Positions 26,480 through 35,787 of a stretch of DNA of 64,000 nt are shown piece after piece. Made by a program: the position numbers and the translations under genes. This DNA comes from Streptomyces alboflavus (GTDB lineage Bacteria > Actinomycetota > Actinomycetes > Streptomycetales > Streptomycetaceae). The stretch lies in contig NZ_JNXT01000013.1 in the NCBI RefSeq assembly GCF_000716675.1, positions 1 through 64,000 on the forward strand, in the 5' to 3' direction. The notes below the pieces were generated by a model. The model made no database searches. It saw nothing but the letters and a program-made list of their open reading frames with translations, and was not told where the DNA came from. Each line of letters starts with the position of its first letter. Positions within the stretch are counted from its first letter, which is position 1.

Positions 26480-29193
26480 GCGGTGCCTCCGATCAGGGTC
26501 AGGAACGCGTCCTCCAGGCGGCGGTGCGGTCCGACGGACTCCACGGGGACCTCCAGGCGGACGAGTTCGACGAGCAGCCGGGACGCCGGGGAGCCGTCCC
26601 CGGTGCCCGCTCCTTCGAGGCGCACCAGGAGCCCGCCGTCGGCGCGCGTCGCCGACGCCACGCCCGGCAGCGACGCCACCTTCTCCACCAGCGGGTCCGC
26701 GACGTCGGCGGCGAGGCCGACGAGCAGCGTGTCCCCGGAGCCGACGATCTCGTCGACGGGGCCCGCCTGGACGAGGCGGCCGCGGTCCATGACGACGAGG
26801 TGCGTGCAGGACTGCTCGACCTCGGCGAGGAGGTGGCTGGAGACGATGACGGTGCGCCCGCCCTCGGCGTACCGGATCATCACCTCGCGCATCTCGCGGA
26901 TCTGGGGCGGGTCGAGGCCGTTGGTCGGCTCGTCGAGGATGAGCAGGTCCGGCAGGCCGAGCATGGCCTGGGCGATGGCGAGGCGCTGCCGCATGCCCTG
27001 GGAGTACGTCCGCACGGCGCGGGCGAGGGCGTCGCCGAGCCCGGCGATCTCCAGGGCCTCGTCGAGGTGGGCGTCATCGGCGGGGCGTCCGGTGGCCGCC
27101 CAGTACAGCTCCAGGTTCTCCCGGCCGGAGAGGTGCGGCAGGAATCCCGCGCCCTCGACGAACGCGCCGACCCGGGACAGGACGGGCGCGCCGGGCCTGA
27201 TCGCGCGGCCGAAGACGCGGATCTCGCCCGCGTCGGGGCGGATGAGGCCCATGAGCATGCGCAGGGTCGTCGTCTTGCCCGCGCCGTTCGGCCCGAGGAG
27301 GCCGAGGACCTGGCCCTTCTCGACACGGAAGGACAGGTCCTTGACCGCGTACCGGTCGCTGGACTTCGCGTACCGCTTGCTCAGGTCCGTGATCTGGAGC
27401 GGGACCTCGGCGAGCGCCGGGTCGGGCGCGGGCGCCGTGGTGCGCCTGCGGCCGAGGGCGAGGAGGGCCACCGCGAGCACGGCGCCGGTGACCGGCAGCC
27501 ACCACACCCAGGCGGGCAGCGGCGCGGCGGCGGTCTCCACGCCCGGGGCGGTCGGGACCTTCAGGCCGCTCTTCAGCGACACCGTGTACGCGGCGGGGCG
27601 GGCCGGTGAGGCATAGCCGAGGTCGGTCGAGGCGAGCACGAGGCGCAGCCGGTGGCCCTTCTTCAGCTCGTGGTCGACGGCGGGCAGCGTCAGGTCGACG
27701 TCCGCGCCGTCGACGGCACCGGGCACCCGCACGGGGGCGACGAGCTGGGCGGGCAGGACCCGCTGGTCGCCGCCGGGCCCGACGTCATACACCTTCCCGA
27801 ACAGGACCGTGTCCTCGCTGTCGGACTTCACGTGCGCCCGCACGGTGGGCGCGCCGGTGACGCGCAGGTCCTTGGAGACCGGCTTCGACTCGAACGCCGC
27901 GTACTGGCCCGGGAAGTCGAGGGAGACGCCGATGCCGAGCGAGGAGAGCTGGGCGAGGCCGCCGCCGCCCCGGCCGCCGCCACCGGCGGCCGAGCCGATG
28001 CCGGGCAGCGCGGACACGGCGGGCGGGGACGCGCCCGCGGGGTTGTCGAAGGTCTGCGGGCGCCCGGCGAGCGGCACTTCGCGCACGCCGCTCGCCAGGC
28101 CCGGGTAGCGGTCGTCGCTCGCGCCGCGCAGGGTGGCCGCGCCGTCCGTGGAGTCGATGCCGCCGGTGCGCGTGACGCGGAAGGCGGGCCCGGTGTCGAC
28201 GGCCTTGTCGTCCTTCAGATAGCGGTCGAACCACGTGCCGACGCGGCCCTCGACCCGGTCGGTCTCCATGTCGCCGCCGTCGTGCCCGCCCGCGATCCAG
28301 TCGACCGAGACGGGGGCGTGGTTGCCGCGGATCGCCCGGGCCATGGCGTCGGACTGGTTCAGGGTGAACAGCGAGTCGGTCTGGCCCTGCACGATCAGCG
28401 CGGGCACCTTGATGCGGTCGCCGACGGCGGAGGGGCTGCGCGCGGACAGCAGCTCGCGCGCCTTCGCGTCCGGCTTCCCGGCCACCGCCACCCGGTCGTA
28501 CATCTCGCACAGCCGCTTCTCGAACCGGTCGCAGCCGCCGCCCGCGCTGAGGAACATCCCGGCCCACAGCTTCTTGAACACGCCCTGCGGGAACAGCGCG
28601 TCCGCCAGGTTCCAGTACGTGATGACCGGGGCGATGGCGTCGACCCGCTGGTCGTACCCGGCGGCGAGCAGGGCCGCCGCGCCGCCGTACGAGGCGCCGG
28701 TGACGCCCACGCGCGGGTCGCCCGCCTTGTCCAGGCGCACCTCGGGGCGCTTCGCCAGCCAATCGATGAGCCGGGAGACGTCGGCGACCTCGCCCTTGGG
28801 GTCGTTCAGGCCGATCCGTCCGGTGGACCTGCCGAAGCCGCGGGCGGACCAGGTCATGACCGCGTAGCCCTCGCGGGCCAGCTTCTCGGCCTGGTCGCGC
28901 ACGTCGCTCTTGCTGCCGCCGAAGCCGTGGCCGATGAGGACGGCGGGCCGCTTGGCGTCGGGGTCGCCCGCCGTGAAGTACGACGTGTCGATCCGCACCT
29001 CGTGGCCGTCGGCCCCCTTGCCCATGGCGAGCGTCTGGTCCGAGCGCCGCACACTGGGGCTCTCGTCCGACGCCAACGCCGTCCACGTACCCGCCCCGGC
29101 GAGCACCACAAAGGCGGCCCCGGCGGCGAAAAGACGCCGCGGCCCGCGCAGCGCGGCCTTCCAGGCTCCGGCCTTGGGCCGTCGTAGATCCAT
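26476..29193 (-). CDS. Fusion: extracellular alpha/beta hydrolase + ABC ATPase
   Basis: A 905-residue chimera. A membrane anchor lies at residues ~20-40. Residues ~60-545 form a CocE/X-Pro dipeptidase-like hydrolase: nucleophile GASYGG (Ser168), likely Asp273 (GQTDSL) and His304 (GGHDGG), then a jelly-roll-like part. Residues ~561-580 are a second membrane helix. Residues ~598-905 are an ABC ATPase with Walker A GPNGAGKT (634-641), signature YSQGMRQR, Walker B LLILDEPTNGLD and the H-loop in SSHLL. The topology puts the hydrolase outside and the ATPase inside. The ATG at 29193 sits 7 nt after TACGGT, so it is probably leaderless; upstream codons are non-coding. It is coupled to its permease. 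It may export a substrate and process it outside, or degrade it. Confidence 0.88.
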   Translation of the reverse strand: MDLRRPKAGAWKAALRGPRRLFAAGAAFVVLAGAGTWTALASDESPSVRRSDQTLAMGKGADGHEVRIDTSYFTAGDPDAKRPAVLIGHGFGGSKSDVRDQAEKLAREGYAVMTWSARGFGRSTGRIGLNDPKGEVADVSRLIDWLAKRPEVRLDKAGDPRVGVTGASYGGAAALLAAGYDQRVDAIAPVITYWNLADALFPQGVFKKLWAGMFLSAGGGCDRFEKRLCEMYDRVAVAGKPDAKARELLSARSPSAVGDRIKVPALIVQGQTDSLFTLNQSDAMARAIRGNHAPVSVDWIAGGHDGGDMETDRVEGRVGTWFDRYLKDDKAVDTGPAFRVTRTGGIDSTDGAATLRGASDDRYPGLASGVREVPLAGRPQTFDNPAGASPPAVSALPGIGSAAGGGGRGGGGLAQLSSLGIGVSLDFPGQYAAFESKPVSKDLRVTGAPTVRAHVKSDSEDTVLFGKVYDVGPGGDQRVLPAQLVAPVRVPGAVDGADVDLTLPAVDHELKKGHRLRLVLASTDLGYASPARPAAYTVSLKSGLKVPTAPGVETAAAPLPAWVWWLPVTGAVLAVALLALGRRRTTAPAPDPALAEVPLQITDLSKRYAKSSDRYAVKDLSFRVEKGQVLGLLGPNGAGKTTTLRMLMGLIRPDAGEIRVFGRAIRPGAPVLSRVGAFVEGAGFLPHLSGRENLELYWAATGRPADDAHLDEALEIAGLGDALARAVRTYSQGMRQRLAIAQAMLGLPDLLILDEPTNGLDPPQIREMREVMIRYAEGGRTVIVSSHLLAEVEQSCTHLVVMDRGRLVQAGPVDEIVGSGDTLLVGLAADVADPLVEKVASLPGVASATRADGGLLVRLEGAGTGDGSPASRLLVELVRLEVPVESVGPHRRLEDAFLTLIGGTA

Positions 29194-29350
29194 GGCGTCA
29201 ACCGTACGGGGACCCGCCGACAACCAATGCCCCCACCGGTCGGAACCCGGACGCCTCCCCGGGAAGTACGGCGGCCCCCCGGCGTACCACCGACGCGGTA
29301 GGGCGCGGCCCCTGCCCTCCAACTGTCAGGGGCGCCTACCCTGTTGACCT

Positions 29351-30577
29351 ATGACATCTCCGCTCGCTGCCCCCTCGGACTCCCTGGCCGTCGGCCAGCG
29401 CTCGCTCGGCGACCCCGACGTCCGGTTCCCGCTGTGGCCGCCGCTCACCGAGGGCTGCCCGGTCACGAGCACGGAGTCCGTCGCGTACCCCGTAGAGGTC
29501 GACTACGCCTACGACAAGGTGCCCGCCGACCTCTTCGCGACGGCCGCCGCTCGGCCGCGCGGGCACGAGCGCTGGGCGCCGCTGCTGCCGCCCCTGCACG
29601 CCCCCGGGCTCGCGGAGGGCGGTACTCCGCTGCTGCCCCTCGCGGACGACGTGTGGATCAAGGACGAGTCCCGCAACCCGACGTGGAGCCACAAGGACCG
29701 GCTGAACCGGATCACGGTGAGCGCGGCCGTCGGCGCGGGCGCGGCGGGCGTCGTCGTCGCCTCGTCCGGCAACCACGGCGCCTCGGCGGCCGCGTACGCC
29801 GCGCGGGCCGGGCTGCGGTGCGCCGTCGTCACCTCGGCGGAGGTGCCGCCCGCCGTCGACGCGTTCCTGCGCGGGTACGGGGCCGCCGTCCTTCCGGTGC
29901 CCGCCGAGCAGCGGTGGCCGCTGCTGCGCCGGATCGTCGAGCGGACCGGCTACCACCCCGTCAGCAACCTCACGCCCGCCGCGCACACCGGGCACGGCTT
30001 CGGGCCCGAGGGCTACAAGACCCTCGCCTACGAGATCTTCACCGACCTCGGCACCGTCCCGCGCGCGGTGTTCGTGCCCACCGGCTACGGAGAGATGCTG
30101 TTCGGCCTCTGGAAGGGGTTCGCCGAGCTGGTGCGGCTCGGGCACGCGGAGGCGGTGCCCCGGTTGTACGGGTGCGAGCCCGCCGCCGGGGGGCCGCTCG
30201 CCGCGGCCGTGCGGGACGGGGTGCCCGCGGCGCACGTCCCGCTCGGGCCCACCGCCGCGTACGCCATCGCCTGCCCCGTCGGCGGGTATCGCGGGGTCGT
30301 CGCCGTCCGGGAGAGCGAGGGGGGCGCTGTCCTCGTCACCGACGCGGAGCTGGCCGCCGCCCGCGCGGAGCTGGCCCGAAACGGGGTGTGGGCGGAGCTG
30401 TCCGCCGCCGCGGGCCTCGCCGGGCTCCGGCAGCTCGGCCGCCCGGAGGAAGGGCCCGTGGTGTGCGTGTCCACGTCCAGCGGCTTCAAGGACCAGGACC
30501 TGCTGGCCGCCGATCCTTCCGCGGCGGTCGACCCGGAGGACTGGGACGCGGTGGAGCGGCGGCTGCGGCGGGCGTGA
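29351..30577 (+). CDS. PLP-dependent lyase (threonine synthase-like)
   Basis: A 408-residue fold-type II PLP enzyme. The Schiff-base lysine is Lys115 in NPTWSHKDRLN; the phosphate loop is SSGNHG (138-143); the C-terminal STSSGFKD is the last conserved block. Such proteins are annotated as threonine synthase-like or diaminopropionate/cysteine synthase-like lyases; a genuine housekeeping thrC is normally elsewhere with hom/thrB, so this is likely a paralogue with a different amino-acid substrate. TACCCT lies 8 nt before the ATG: probably leaderless, divergent from the hydrolase-ABC gene. Confidence 0.82.
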   Translation: MTSPLAAPSDSLAVGQRSLGDPDVRFPLWPPLTEGCPVTSTESVAYPVEVDYAYDKVPADLFATAAARPRGHERWAPLLPPLHAPGLAEGGTPLLPLADDVWIKDESRNPTWSHKDRLNRITVSAAVGAGAAGVVVASSGNHGASAAAYAARAGLRCAVVTSAEVPPAVDAFLRGYGAAVLPVPAEQRWPLLRRIVERTGYHPVSNLTPAAHTGHGFGPEGYKTLAYEIFTDLGTVPRAVFVPTGYGEMLFGLWKGFAELVRLGHAEAVPRLYGCEPAAGGPLAAAVRDGVPAAHVPLGPTAAYAIACPVGGYRGVVAVRESEGGAVLVTDAELAAARAELARNGVWAELSAAAGLAGLRQLGRPEEGPVVCVSTSSGFKDQDLLAADPSAAVDPEDWDAVERRLRRA

Positions 30578-30593
30578 CGGCACGGGGCCGGTC

Positions 30594-32033
30594 CTACTCC
30601 CGCACGTCCTCCGGGAGCGTCACCAGCCACCGGCTGTCCCTGCGCGGACGCAGATAGAGCAGCCAGTACAGCGTCGCCACGCCCACGATCCCGCCGGTCC
30701 ACAGCAGGTACGCCGTCTCCTGCCGGCTCAGCACGTACGCGAGCACCGCGACGAGCACCACCGGCACCCCGGGCCACAGCGGCATCCGCCAGGCGGGCGC
30801 GTGCCGGTGGCTCCCGCGCCGGGCGAGCAGCGCGGCCACGGCGACCAGCAGGTACATGCCCGTCACGGAGACCCCGGTCACGCCGTAGAGGGTGTCCAGG
30901 TTGACGAAGCAGAGCGCGGCTCCGGGCACGCCCACGAGGAGCGTGGCGACCCAGGGCGAGCCGAAGCGGCCGCCGAGCCGTGCGAGGACCTTGTTCACGG
31001 GTGCGGGCCACGCCTTGTCCCGAGCGGAGGCGAACAGGACCCGGGAGTTCTGGATGACCATCACGATGCCCGCGTTGATGATGGCGAGGGCCACGCACAG
31101 GCTGATGAAGGTGCCGACGCCGGAGCTGGACCAGGCGGCGACCATGCCGCTGATGTCGCCGCTGGTGAGGGCGGCGAGGTCCGGGGCGCCCATGGTGATG
31201 GCGGCGACCGGCACGAGGAGCACGACCGCAGAGATGCCGAGGGTGAGCAGGACGGTGCGGGCGACGTTCTTGCGCGGGTTCTCCATCTCCTCGGAGAGGT
31301 AGACGGCGGTGGAGAAGCCCTGGGTGACGAAGAGGGCGATGGCGAGCCCGGAGACGATCAGCATCGCGGTGACGGTCTTCGTGCCGTCGCCGGAGCCGGA
31401 GCCCGCCGCCACGCTGAGGTCGGTGAGGCTGGAGACCCCCCGCTCGGTGTGCGCGAACCCGAGCACCGCGACGACGCCCGCCGCGACCACCTCCAGAACC
31501 AGGAAGATCCCGGTGATCCAGGCGTTCGCGCGCAGGTCGAGCAGGCCCGCGAGGGTGGCGAGGAGCATCACGGCGGCGCCCGCGTAGGACGGGTCGAGGT
31601 GGACGACGGGCGCGAGGTAGTCGGCCGTGCCCATGGCGATGACGGGCGGCACGATCATCACGACGAGCAGGGAGAGGACGAAGACGAGCCAGCCCGCGAG
31701 CCGTCCGGCCATCGTCGAAACCATCGCGTACTCGCCGCCCGCGCTGGGGATGAGGGTGCCCAGCTCCGAGTAGCAGAACGCGACGCCCACGCACAGGAGC
31801 GCGCCGATGGCGATGGTGAGGGCGGTGGCGGTGCCGAGCGTGGAGAACAGGTCGGGCACGACCACGAACAGCGTGGAGGCGGGGGTGACGCAGGACAGCG
31901 TGAGCAGGGTGCCGCCGACGACGCCGATGGAACGCTTCAGCTGGCGCGGCGCCTTGTCCGGTTCCTGCGCGGGCGCGGTGACCGGCCCGATGACCGCGGA
32001 CTCGGGCGGCGGCGTGTGAAGCGTTTCGGTCAT
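30594..32033 (-). CDS. APC-superfamily amino acid permease
   Basis: A 479-residue transporter with about 12 transmembrane helices. Near the N-terminus SIGVVGGTLLTLSCVTPAS is the APC-type first helix with its unwound glycine segment, and PSAGGEYAMVSTM is the second conserved block. It imports an amino acid or amine with cations; the substrate cannot be set. I placed the start at ATG 32033 (TETLHTPPPES) because the sequence upstream is basic and lacks a ribosome site, although a TTG at 32108 keeps the frame. Its stop is 16 bp from the stop of the convergent PLP gene. Confidence 0.85.
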   Translation of the reverse strand: MTETLHTPPPESAVIGPVTAPAQEPDKAPRQLKRSIGVVGGTLLTLSCVTPASTLFVVVPDLFSTLGTATALTIAIGALLCVGVAFCYSELGTLIPSAGGEYAMVSTMAGRLAGWLVFVLSLLVVMIVPPVIAMGTADYLAPVVHLDPSYAGAAVMLLATLAGLLDLRANAWITGIFLVLEVVAAGVVAVLGFAHTERGVSSLTDLSVAAGSGSGDGTKTVTAMLIVSGLAIALFVTQGFSTAVYLSEEMENPRKNVARTVLLTLGISAVVLLVPVAAITMGAPDLAALTSGDISGMVAAWSSSGVGTFISLCVALAIINAGIVMVIQNSRVLFASARDKAWPAPVNKVLARLGGRFGSPWVATLLVGVPGAALCFVNLDTLYGVTGVSVTGMYLLVAVAALLARRGSHRHAPAWRMPLWPGVPVVLVAVLAYVLSRQETAYLLWTGGIVGVATLYWLLYLRPRRDSRWLVTLPEDVRE

Positions 32034-32304
32034 ACGGCGGTTCCGATCGGCTCGTACCAAAGGGGAGGCAGAGCCGTCATGGAAACCCCGGCGTAAGGAG
32101 AACGTCAATGGCCGATTACCTACGGAATCCGCAGCTCAAGCGATCATCAACTCACCATTGAATCCCAGACGTTGGCGACTAGTAGGTGACACTGGCCAGC
32201 CACTTCATCACCACACCTTCAATAACAAGGTCAAACTCGTGAATCACCTTCCTCACCCGATTTGAGCGATCAGTGCGGGAACCGCAGCCGAGCACCGAAA
32301 AATA
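32034..32304. other. AT-richer gap between APC permease and mmsA terminator
   Basis: No gene is visible. This stretch (about 270 bp, clearly lower in GC than its surroundings) probably contains the promoter of the minus-strand permease gene. The direct copies CAACTCACCATTGAATC / CAATAACAAGGTCAAACTC are not strong enough to call an operator. Confidence 0.3.
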
Positions 32305-32337
32305 AACGAGACCGTCCGCAGTGCGGACGGTCTCGTT
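32305..32337 (-). terminator. Strong terminator of the iol operon
   Basis: AACGAGACCGTCCGC pairs perfectly with its complement over 15 bp around a 3-nt loop. On the minus strand it is followed by TTATTTTTC, a typical rho-independent tail, 17 nt after the mmsA stop. Confidence 0.93.
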
Positions 32338-32353
32338 CGGTGCGCTCGGGCAC

Positions 32354-33865
32354 TCAGTGGTTACGCGGGAACCCCAGGTCGACCCCCGCCGGGGCGTCCG
32401 ACGGGTCCGGCCAGCGGGTCGTGACGACCTTGCCGCGGGTGTAGAAGTGCGTCCCGTCGTTGCCGTAGATGTGGTGGTCGCCGAAGAGCGAGTCCTTCCA
32501 GCCGCCGAAGGAGTGGTAGCCCACCGGCACCGGGATCGGCACGTTCACGCCGACCATGCCCGCCTCCACCTCCAGCTGGAAGCGCCGCGCGGCGCCGCCG
32601 TCCCGGGTGAAGATCGCGGTGCCGTTGCCGAACGGCGAGGCGTTGATGAGGGCGAGGCCCTCCTCGTACGTCTCCACGCGCAGCACGCACAGGACCGGGC
32701 CGAAGATCTCGTCCTTGTACGCGTCCGCCGTCACCGGCACCCGGTCGAGCAGCGAGAGCCCGATCCAGTGGCCGTCCTCGTAGCCCTCGACGGTGTAGCC
32801 GGTGCCGTCCAGAACGACCTCGCTGCCCTGCGCGGCGGCGCCCGTCACGTACGACGCGACCTTGTCGCGGTGGGCGGCGGTGATGAGCGGGCCCATCTCG
32901 GAGGCCGGGTCGTCGCCGGGGCCGATCTTGATCTTCTCGGCGCGCTCCTTGATCTTCGCGACGAGCTCGTCGCCGACCGCGCCGACCGCCACGACCGCCG
33001 AGATGGCCATGCAGCGCTCGCCCGCCGAGCCGTACGCGGCCGAGACGGCGGCGTCGGCGGCCGCGTCCAGGTCGGCGTCCGGCAGGACCAGCATGTGGTT
33101 CTTGGCGCCGCCGAGCGCCTGGACGCGCTTGCCGTTGGCGGAGGCGGTGGTGTGGATGTAGCGGGCGATCGGGGTGGAGCCCACGAAGGACACGGCCGCG
33201 ACGTCCGGGTGCTCCAGGAGGCGGTCCACGGCCACCTTGTCGCCGTGCACGACGTTGAACACACCGTCCGGCAGACCGGCCTCGGCGAGCAGCTCCGCGA
33301 CGCGCATCGACGCCGACGGGTCCTTCTCGCTGGGCTTCAGGACGAAGGTGTTGCCGCACGCGATGGCGAGCGGGAACATCCACATCGGCACCATGGCGGG
33401 GAAGTTGAAGGGCGTGATGCCCGCGACGACGCCGAGCGGCTGGCGGATCGAGGAGACGTCCACGCGGCTCGCGACCTGCGTGGACAGCTCGCCCTTGAGC
33501 TGCACGTTGATGCCGCACGCCAGGTCGACGACCTCCAGGCCGCGGGCGACCTCGCCGAGGGCGTCGGAGTGCACCTTGCCGTGCTCGGCGGTGATCAGCT
33601 CGGCGATCTCGTCGCGGTGCGCGTCGAGCAGCGCCCGGAACTTGAACAGGACCGAGGTGCGCTGCGCGAGCGAGGACTGGCCCCAGGTCGTGTACGCGGC
33701 CTTCGCGGCGGCCACGGCCGCGTCCACCTCGTCCACCGAGGCGAAGGCGACGCGGGTCGTCACGGCACCGGTCGCCGGGTCGGTGACGGGGCCGTACGTA
33801 CCGGACGCACCCTCGACGGTCTTGCCGCCGATCCAGTGGTCGACGGTCTTCGTCATGCTCGTCAT
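32354..33865 (-). CDS. mmsA: Methylmalonate-semialdehyde dehydrogenase (IolA/MmsA)
   Basis: A 503-residue aldehyde dehydrogenase. The motifs TPFNFPAMVPMWM, the NAD-binding FVGSTPIARYI and the catalytic cysteine in GSAGERCMA are those of CoA-acylating methylmalonate-semialdehyde dehydrogenases. The reaction converts malonate semialdehyde (inositol route) or methylmalonate semialdehyde (valine route) to acetyl- or propionyl-CoA. It is the last gene of the iol operon, 14 bp after iolD, with GAAGGGATATC before the ATG at 33865. It ends just before a strong terminator. Length and residues are normal for the family. Confidence 0.95.
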   Translation of the reverse strand: MTSMTKTVDHWIGGKTVEGASGTYGPVTDPATGAVTTRVAFASVDEVDAAVAAAKAAYTTWGQSSLAQRTSVLFKFRALLDAHRDEIAELITAEHGKVHSDALGEVARGLEVVDLACGINVQLKGELSTQVASRVDVSSIRQPLGVVAGITPFNFPAMVPMWMFPLAIACGNTFVLKPSEKDPSASMRVAELLAEAGLPDGVFNVVHGDKVAVDRLLEHPDVAAVSFVGSTPIARYIHTTASANGKRVQALGGAKNHMLVLPDADLDAAADAAVSAAYGSAGERCMAISAVVAVGAVGDELVAKIKERAEKIKIGPGDDPASEMGPLITAAHRDKVASYVTGAAAQGSEVVLDGTGYTVEGYEDGHWIGLSLLDRVPVTADAYKDEIFGPVLCVLRVETYEEGLALINASPFGNGTAIFTRDGGAARRFQLEVEAGMVGVNVPIPVPVGYHSFGGWKDSLFGDHHIYGNDGTHFYTRGKVVTTRWPDPSDAPAGVDLGFPRNH

Positions 33866-33879
33866 GCCGAGATATCCCT

Positions 33880-35787
33880 TCACAGATGGCGGCGCCGGGC
33901 GGACACGTGCCGGTCGTACTCCTCGCGTGCCTTGACCGCCGACGGACGCGTCGCGGTCTCGGCCACGGGCACATCCCACCACGCCTGTGCGGGGGGCGGG
34001 CCCGACACTGTGTCTGCCGTTTCCGTCTCCACGTAGACACATGTGGGGCCGTCCGCTTCGCGTGCTTCGCGCAGGGCCTCGCGCAGGTCGCGGACGGTCT
34101 TCGCGCGCCGCACCGGCAGTCCGAGCGAGGCCGCGTTGGCGGCGAGGTCGACGGGCAGCGGGGCACCCGTGTAGGTGCCGTCGGACGCCCGGTGGCGGTA
34201 GGCGGTGCCGAAGCGCTCGCCGCCCACGGACTCCGAGAGGCCCCCGATGGAGGCGTACCCGTGGTTCTGCAGGATCACGACCTTGATCGGGATGTTCTCC
34301 TGCACGGCCGTGACGATCTCGGTGGGCATCATCAGATACGTCCCGTCGCCGACGAGCGCCCACACGGGCCGCTCGGGCGAGGCGAGCGAGACGCCGATCG
34401 CGGCCGGGATCTCGTAGCCCATGCAGGAGTAGCCGTACTCCACGTGGTACTGCCGGGGCGAGCGCGCCCGCCACAGCTTGTGCAGGTCGCCGGGGAGCGA
34501 ACCGGCCGCGTTGATGAGGACGTCGGCGTCGGTGACCAGCTCGTCGAGCAGGCCGAGCACCTGCGCCTGGGTGGGCCGCACATCGGGCTCGTCCGCCGCG
34601 TAGGCCGCGTCGACACGGTGCTCCCAGCGCTCCTTGTCGTCGCCGTACTCCCCCGCGTACGCGGGGTCGACGCGATGGCCCGCCAGCATGTCCCGCAGCC
34701 CTTCGAGGGCGGCGCGGGCGTCGGCGACGACGGTGGCGCCCGCCATCTTGTGGGCGTCGAACGCGGCCACGTTGAGGTTGAGGAAGCGCACGCCGGGGGC
34801 GGTGAAGAGGGTGCCGGACGCGGTGGTGAAGTCGGTGTAGCGGGTGCCGACGCCGATCACGAGGTCGGCGGTGCGCGCCAGTTCGTCGGCGGTCGCGGTG
34901 CCGGTGTGGCCGATGCCGCCGACGTCGGCGGGGTGGTCGTGGCGCAGCGAGCCCTTGCCGGCCTGGGTCGAGGCGACGGGGATGCCGGTGGCGGCGGCGA
35001 GGTCGGCGAGCGCCTGCTCGGCGGCGCTGTGGTGGACGCCGCCGCCCGCGACGATCAGGGGTCGGTCGCTGCCCCGCACCAGGCTCGCGGCGGCGGCGAG
35101 TTCGGCGGGGTCGGGGGCCTGGCGGCGCACGGACCACACCCGCTCGACGAAGAACTCCTCCGGCCAGTCGAAGGCCTCCGCCTGCGCGTCCTGCGGCAGC
35201 GCGAGGGTCACCGCGCCCGTGTCGACGGGGTCGGTGAGCACCCGCATCGCCTGGAGCGCGGCCGGGATCAGCGCCTCGGGGCGGGTGATCCGGTCGAAGT
35301 AGCGCGAGACGGGCCGCAGGCAGTCGTTCACGGACACGTCGCCCGCGTACGGCACTTCGAGCTGCTGGAGGACCGGGTCGGCGGGGCGGGTCGCGAAGGT
35401 GTCGCCGGGCAGCAGGAGCACCGGCAGGTGGTTGACCGTCGCGAGCGCGGCGCCCGTGACGAGGTTGGTGGCGCCGGGTCCGATGGACGTCGTGACGGCG
35501 TGGGTGGAGAGCCGTCCGCACTGCCGGGCGTACCCGACCGCCGCGTGCACCATGGACTGTTCGTTGCGCCCCTGGTGGAACGGCATCCGCTCGCCGTACT
35601 CCACGAGCGCCTGGCCGAGTCCGGCCACGTTGCCGTGCCCGAAGATGCCCCAGGTCGCGCCGATGAGGCGGCGGCGCTCGCCGTCCCGCTCGGTGAACTG
35701 CCGGGCCAGGAAGCGCACCAGGGCCTGGGCCGTCGTGAGCCGGATCGTGCCGGGCGCGCCGCGCGTGCCCCCCTGCGTCTCGCTCAT
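33880..35787 (-). CDS. iolD: 3D-(3,5/4)-trihydroxycyclohexane-1,2-dione hydrolase
   Basis: A 635-residue thiamine-diphosphate enzyme of the acetolactate-synthase fold. The start of the N-terminal domain (WGIFGHGNVAGLGQAL) and the ThDP motif beginning VGDGTYLMM and ending IPIKVVILQNHG mark it as IolD. It opens the cyclohexanedione ring to 5-deoxy-glucuronate. The ATG at 35787 overlaps the iolB stop (ATGA) and has GGAGGG upstream; the frame continues upstream only inside iolB. Confidence 0.95.
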   Translation of the reverse strand: MSETQGGTRGAPGTIRLTTAQALVRFLARQFTERDGERRRLIGATWGIFGHGNVAGLGQALVEYGERMPFHQGRNEQSMVHAAVGYARQCGRLSTHAVTTSIGPGATNLVTGAALATVNHLPVLLLPGDTFATRPADPVLQQLEVPYAGDVSVNDCLRPVSRYFDRITRPEALIPAALQAMRVLTDPVDTGAVTLALPQDAQAEAFDWPEEFFVERVWSVRRQAPDPAELAAAASLVRGSDRPLIVAGGGVHHSAAEQALADLAAATGIPVASTQAGKGSLRHDHPADVGGIGHTGTATADELARTADLVIGVGTRYTDFTTASGTLFTAPGVRFLNLNVAAFDAHKMAGATVVADARAALEGLRDMLAGHRVDPAYAGEYGDDKERWEHRVDAAYAADEPDVRPTQAQVLGLLDELVTDADVLINAAGSLPGDLHKLWRARSPRQYHVEYGYSCMGYEIPAAIGVSLASPERPVWALVGDGTYLMMPTEIVTAVQENIPIKVVILQNHGYASIGGLSESVGGERFGTAYRHRASDGTYTGAPLPVDLAANAASLGLPVRRAKTVRDLREALREAREADGPTCVYVETETADTVSGPPPAQAWWDVPVAETATRPSAVKAREEYDRHVSARRRHL

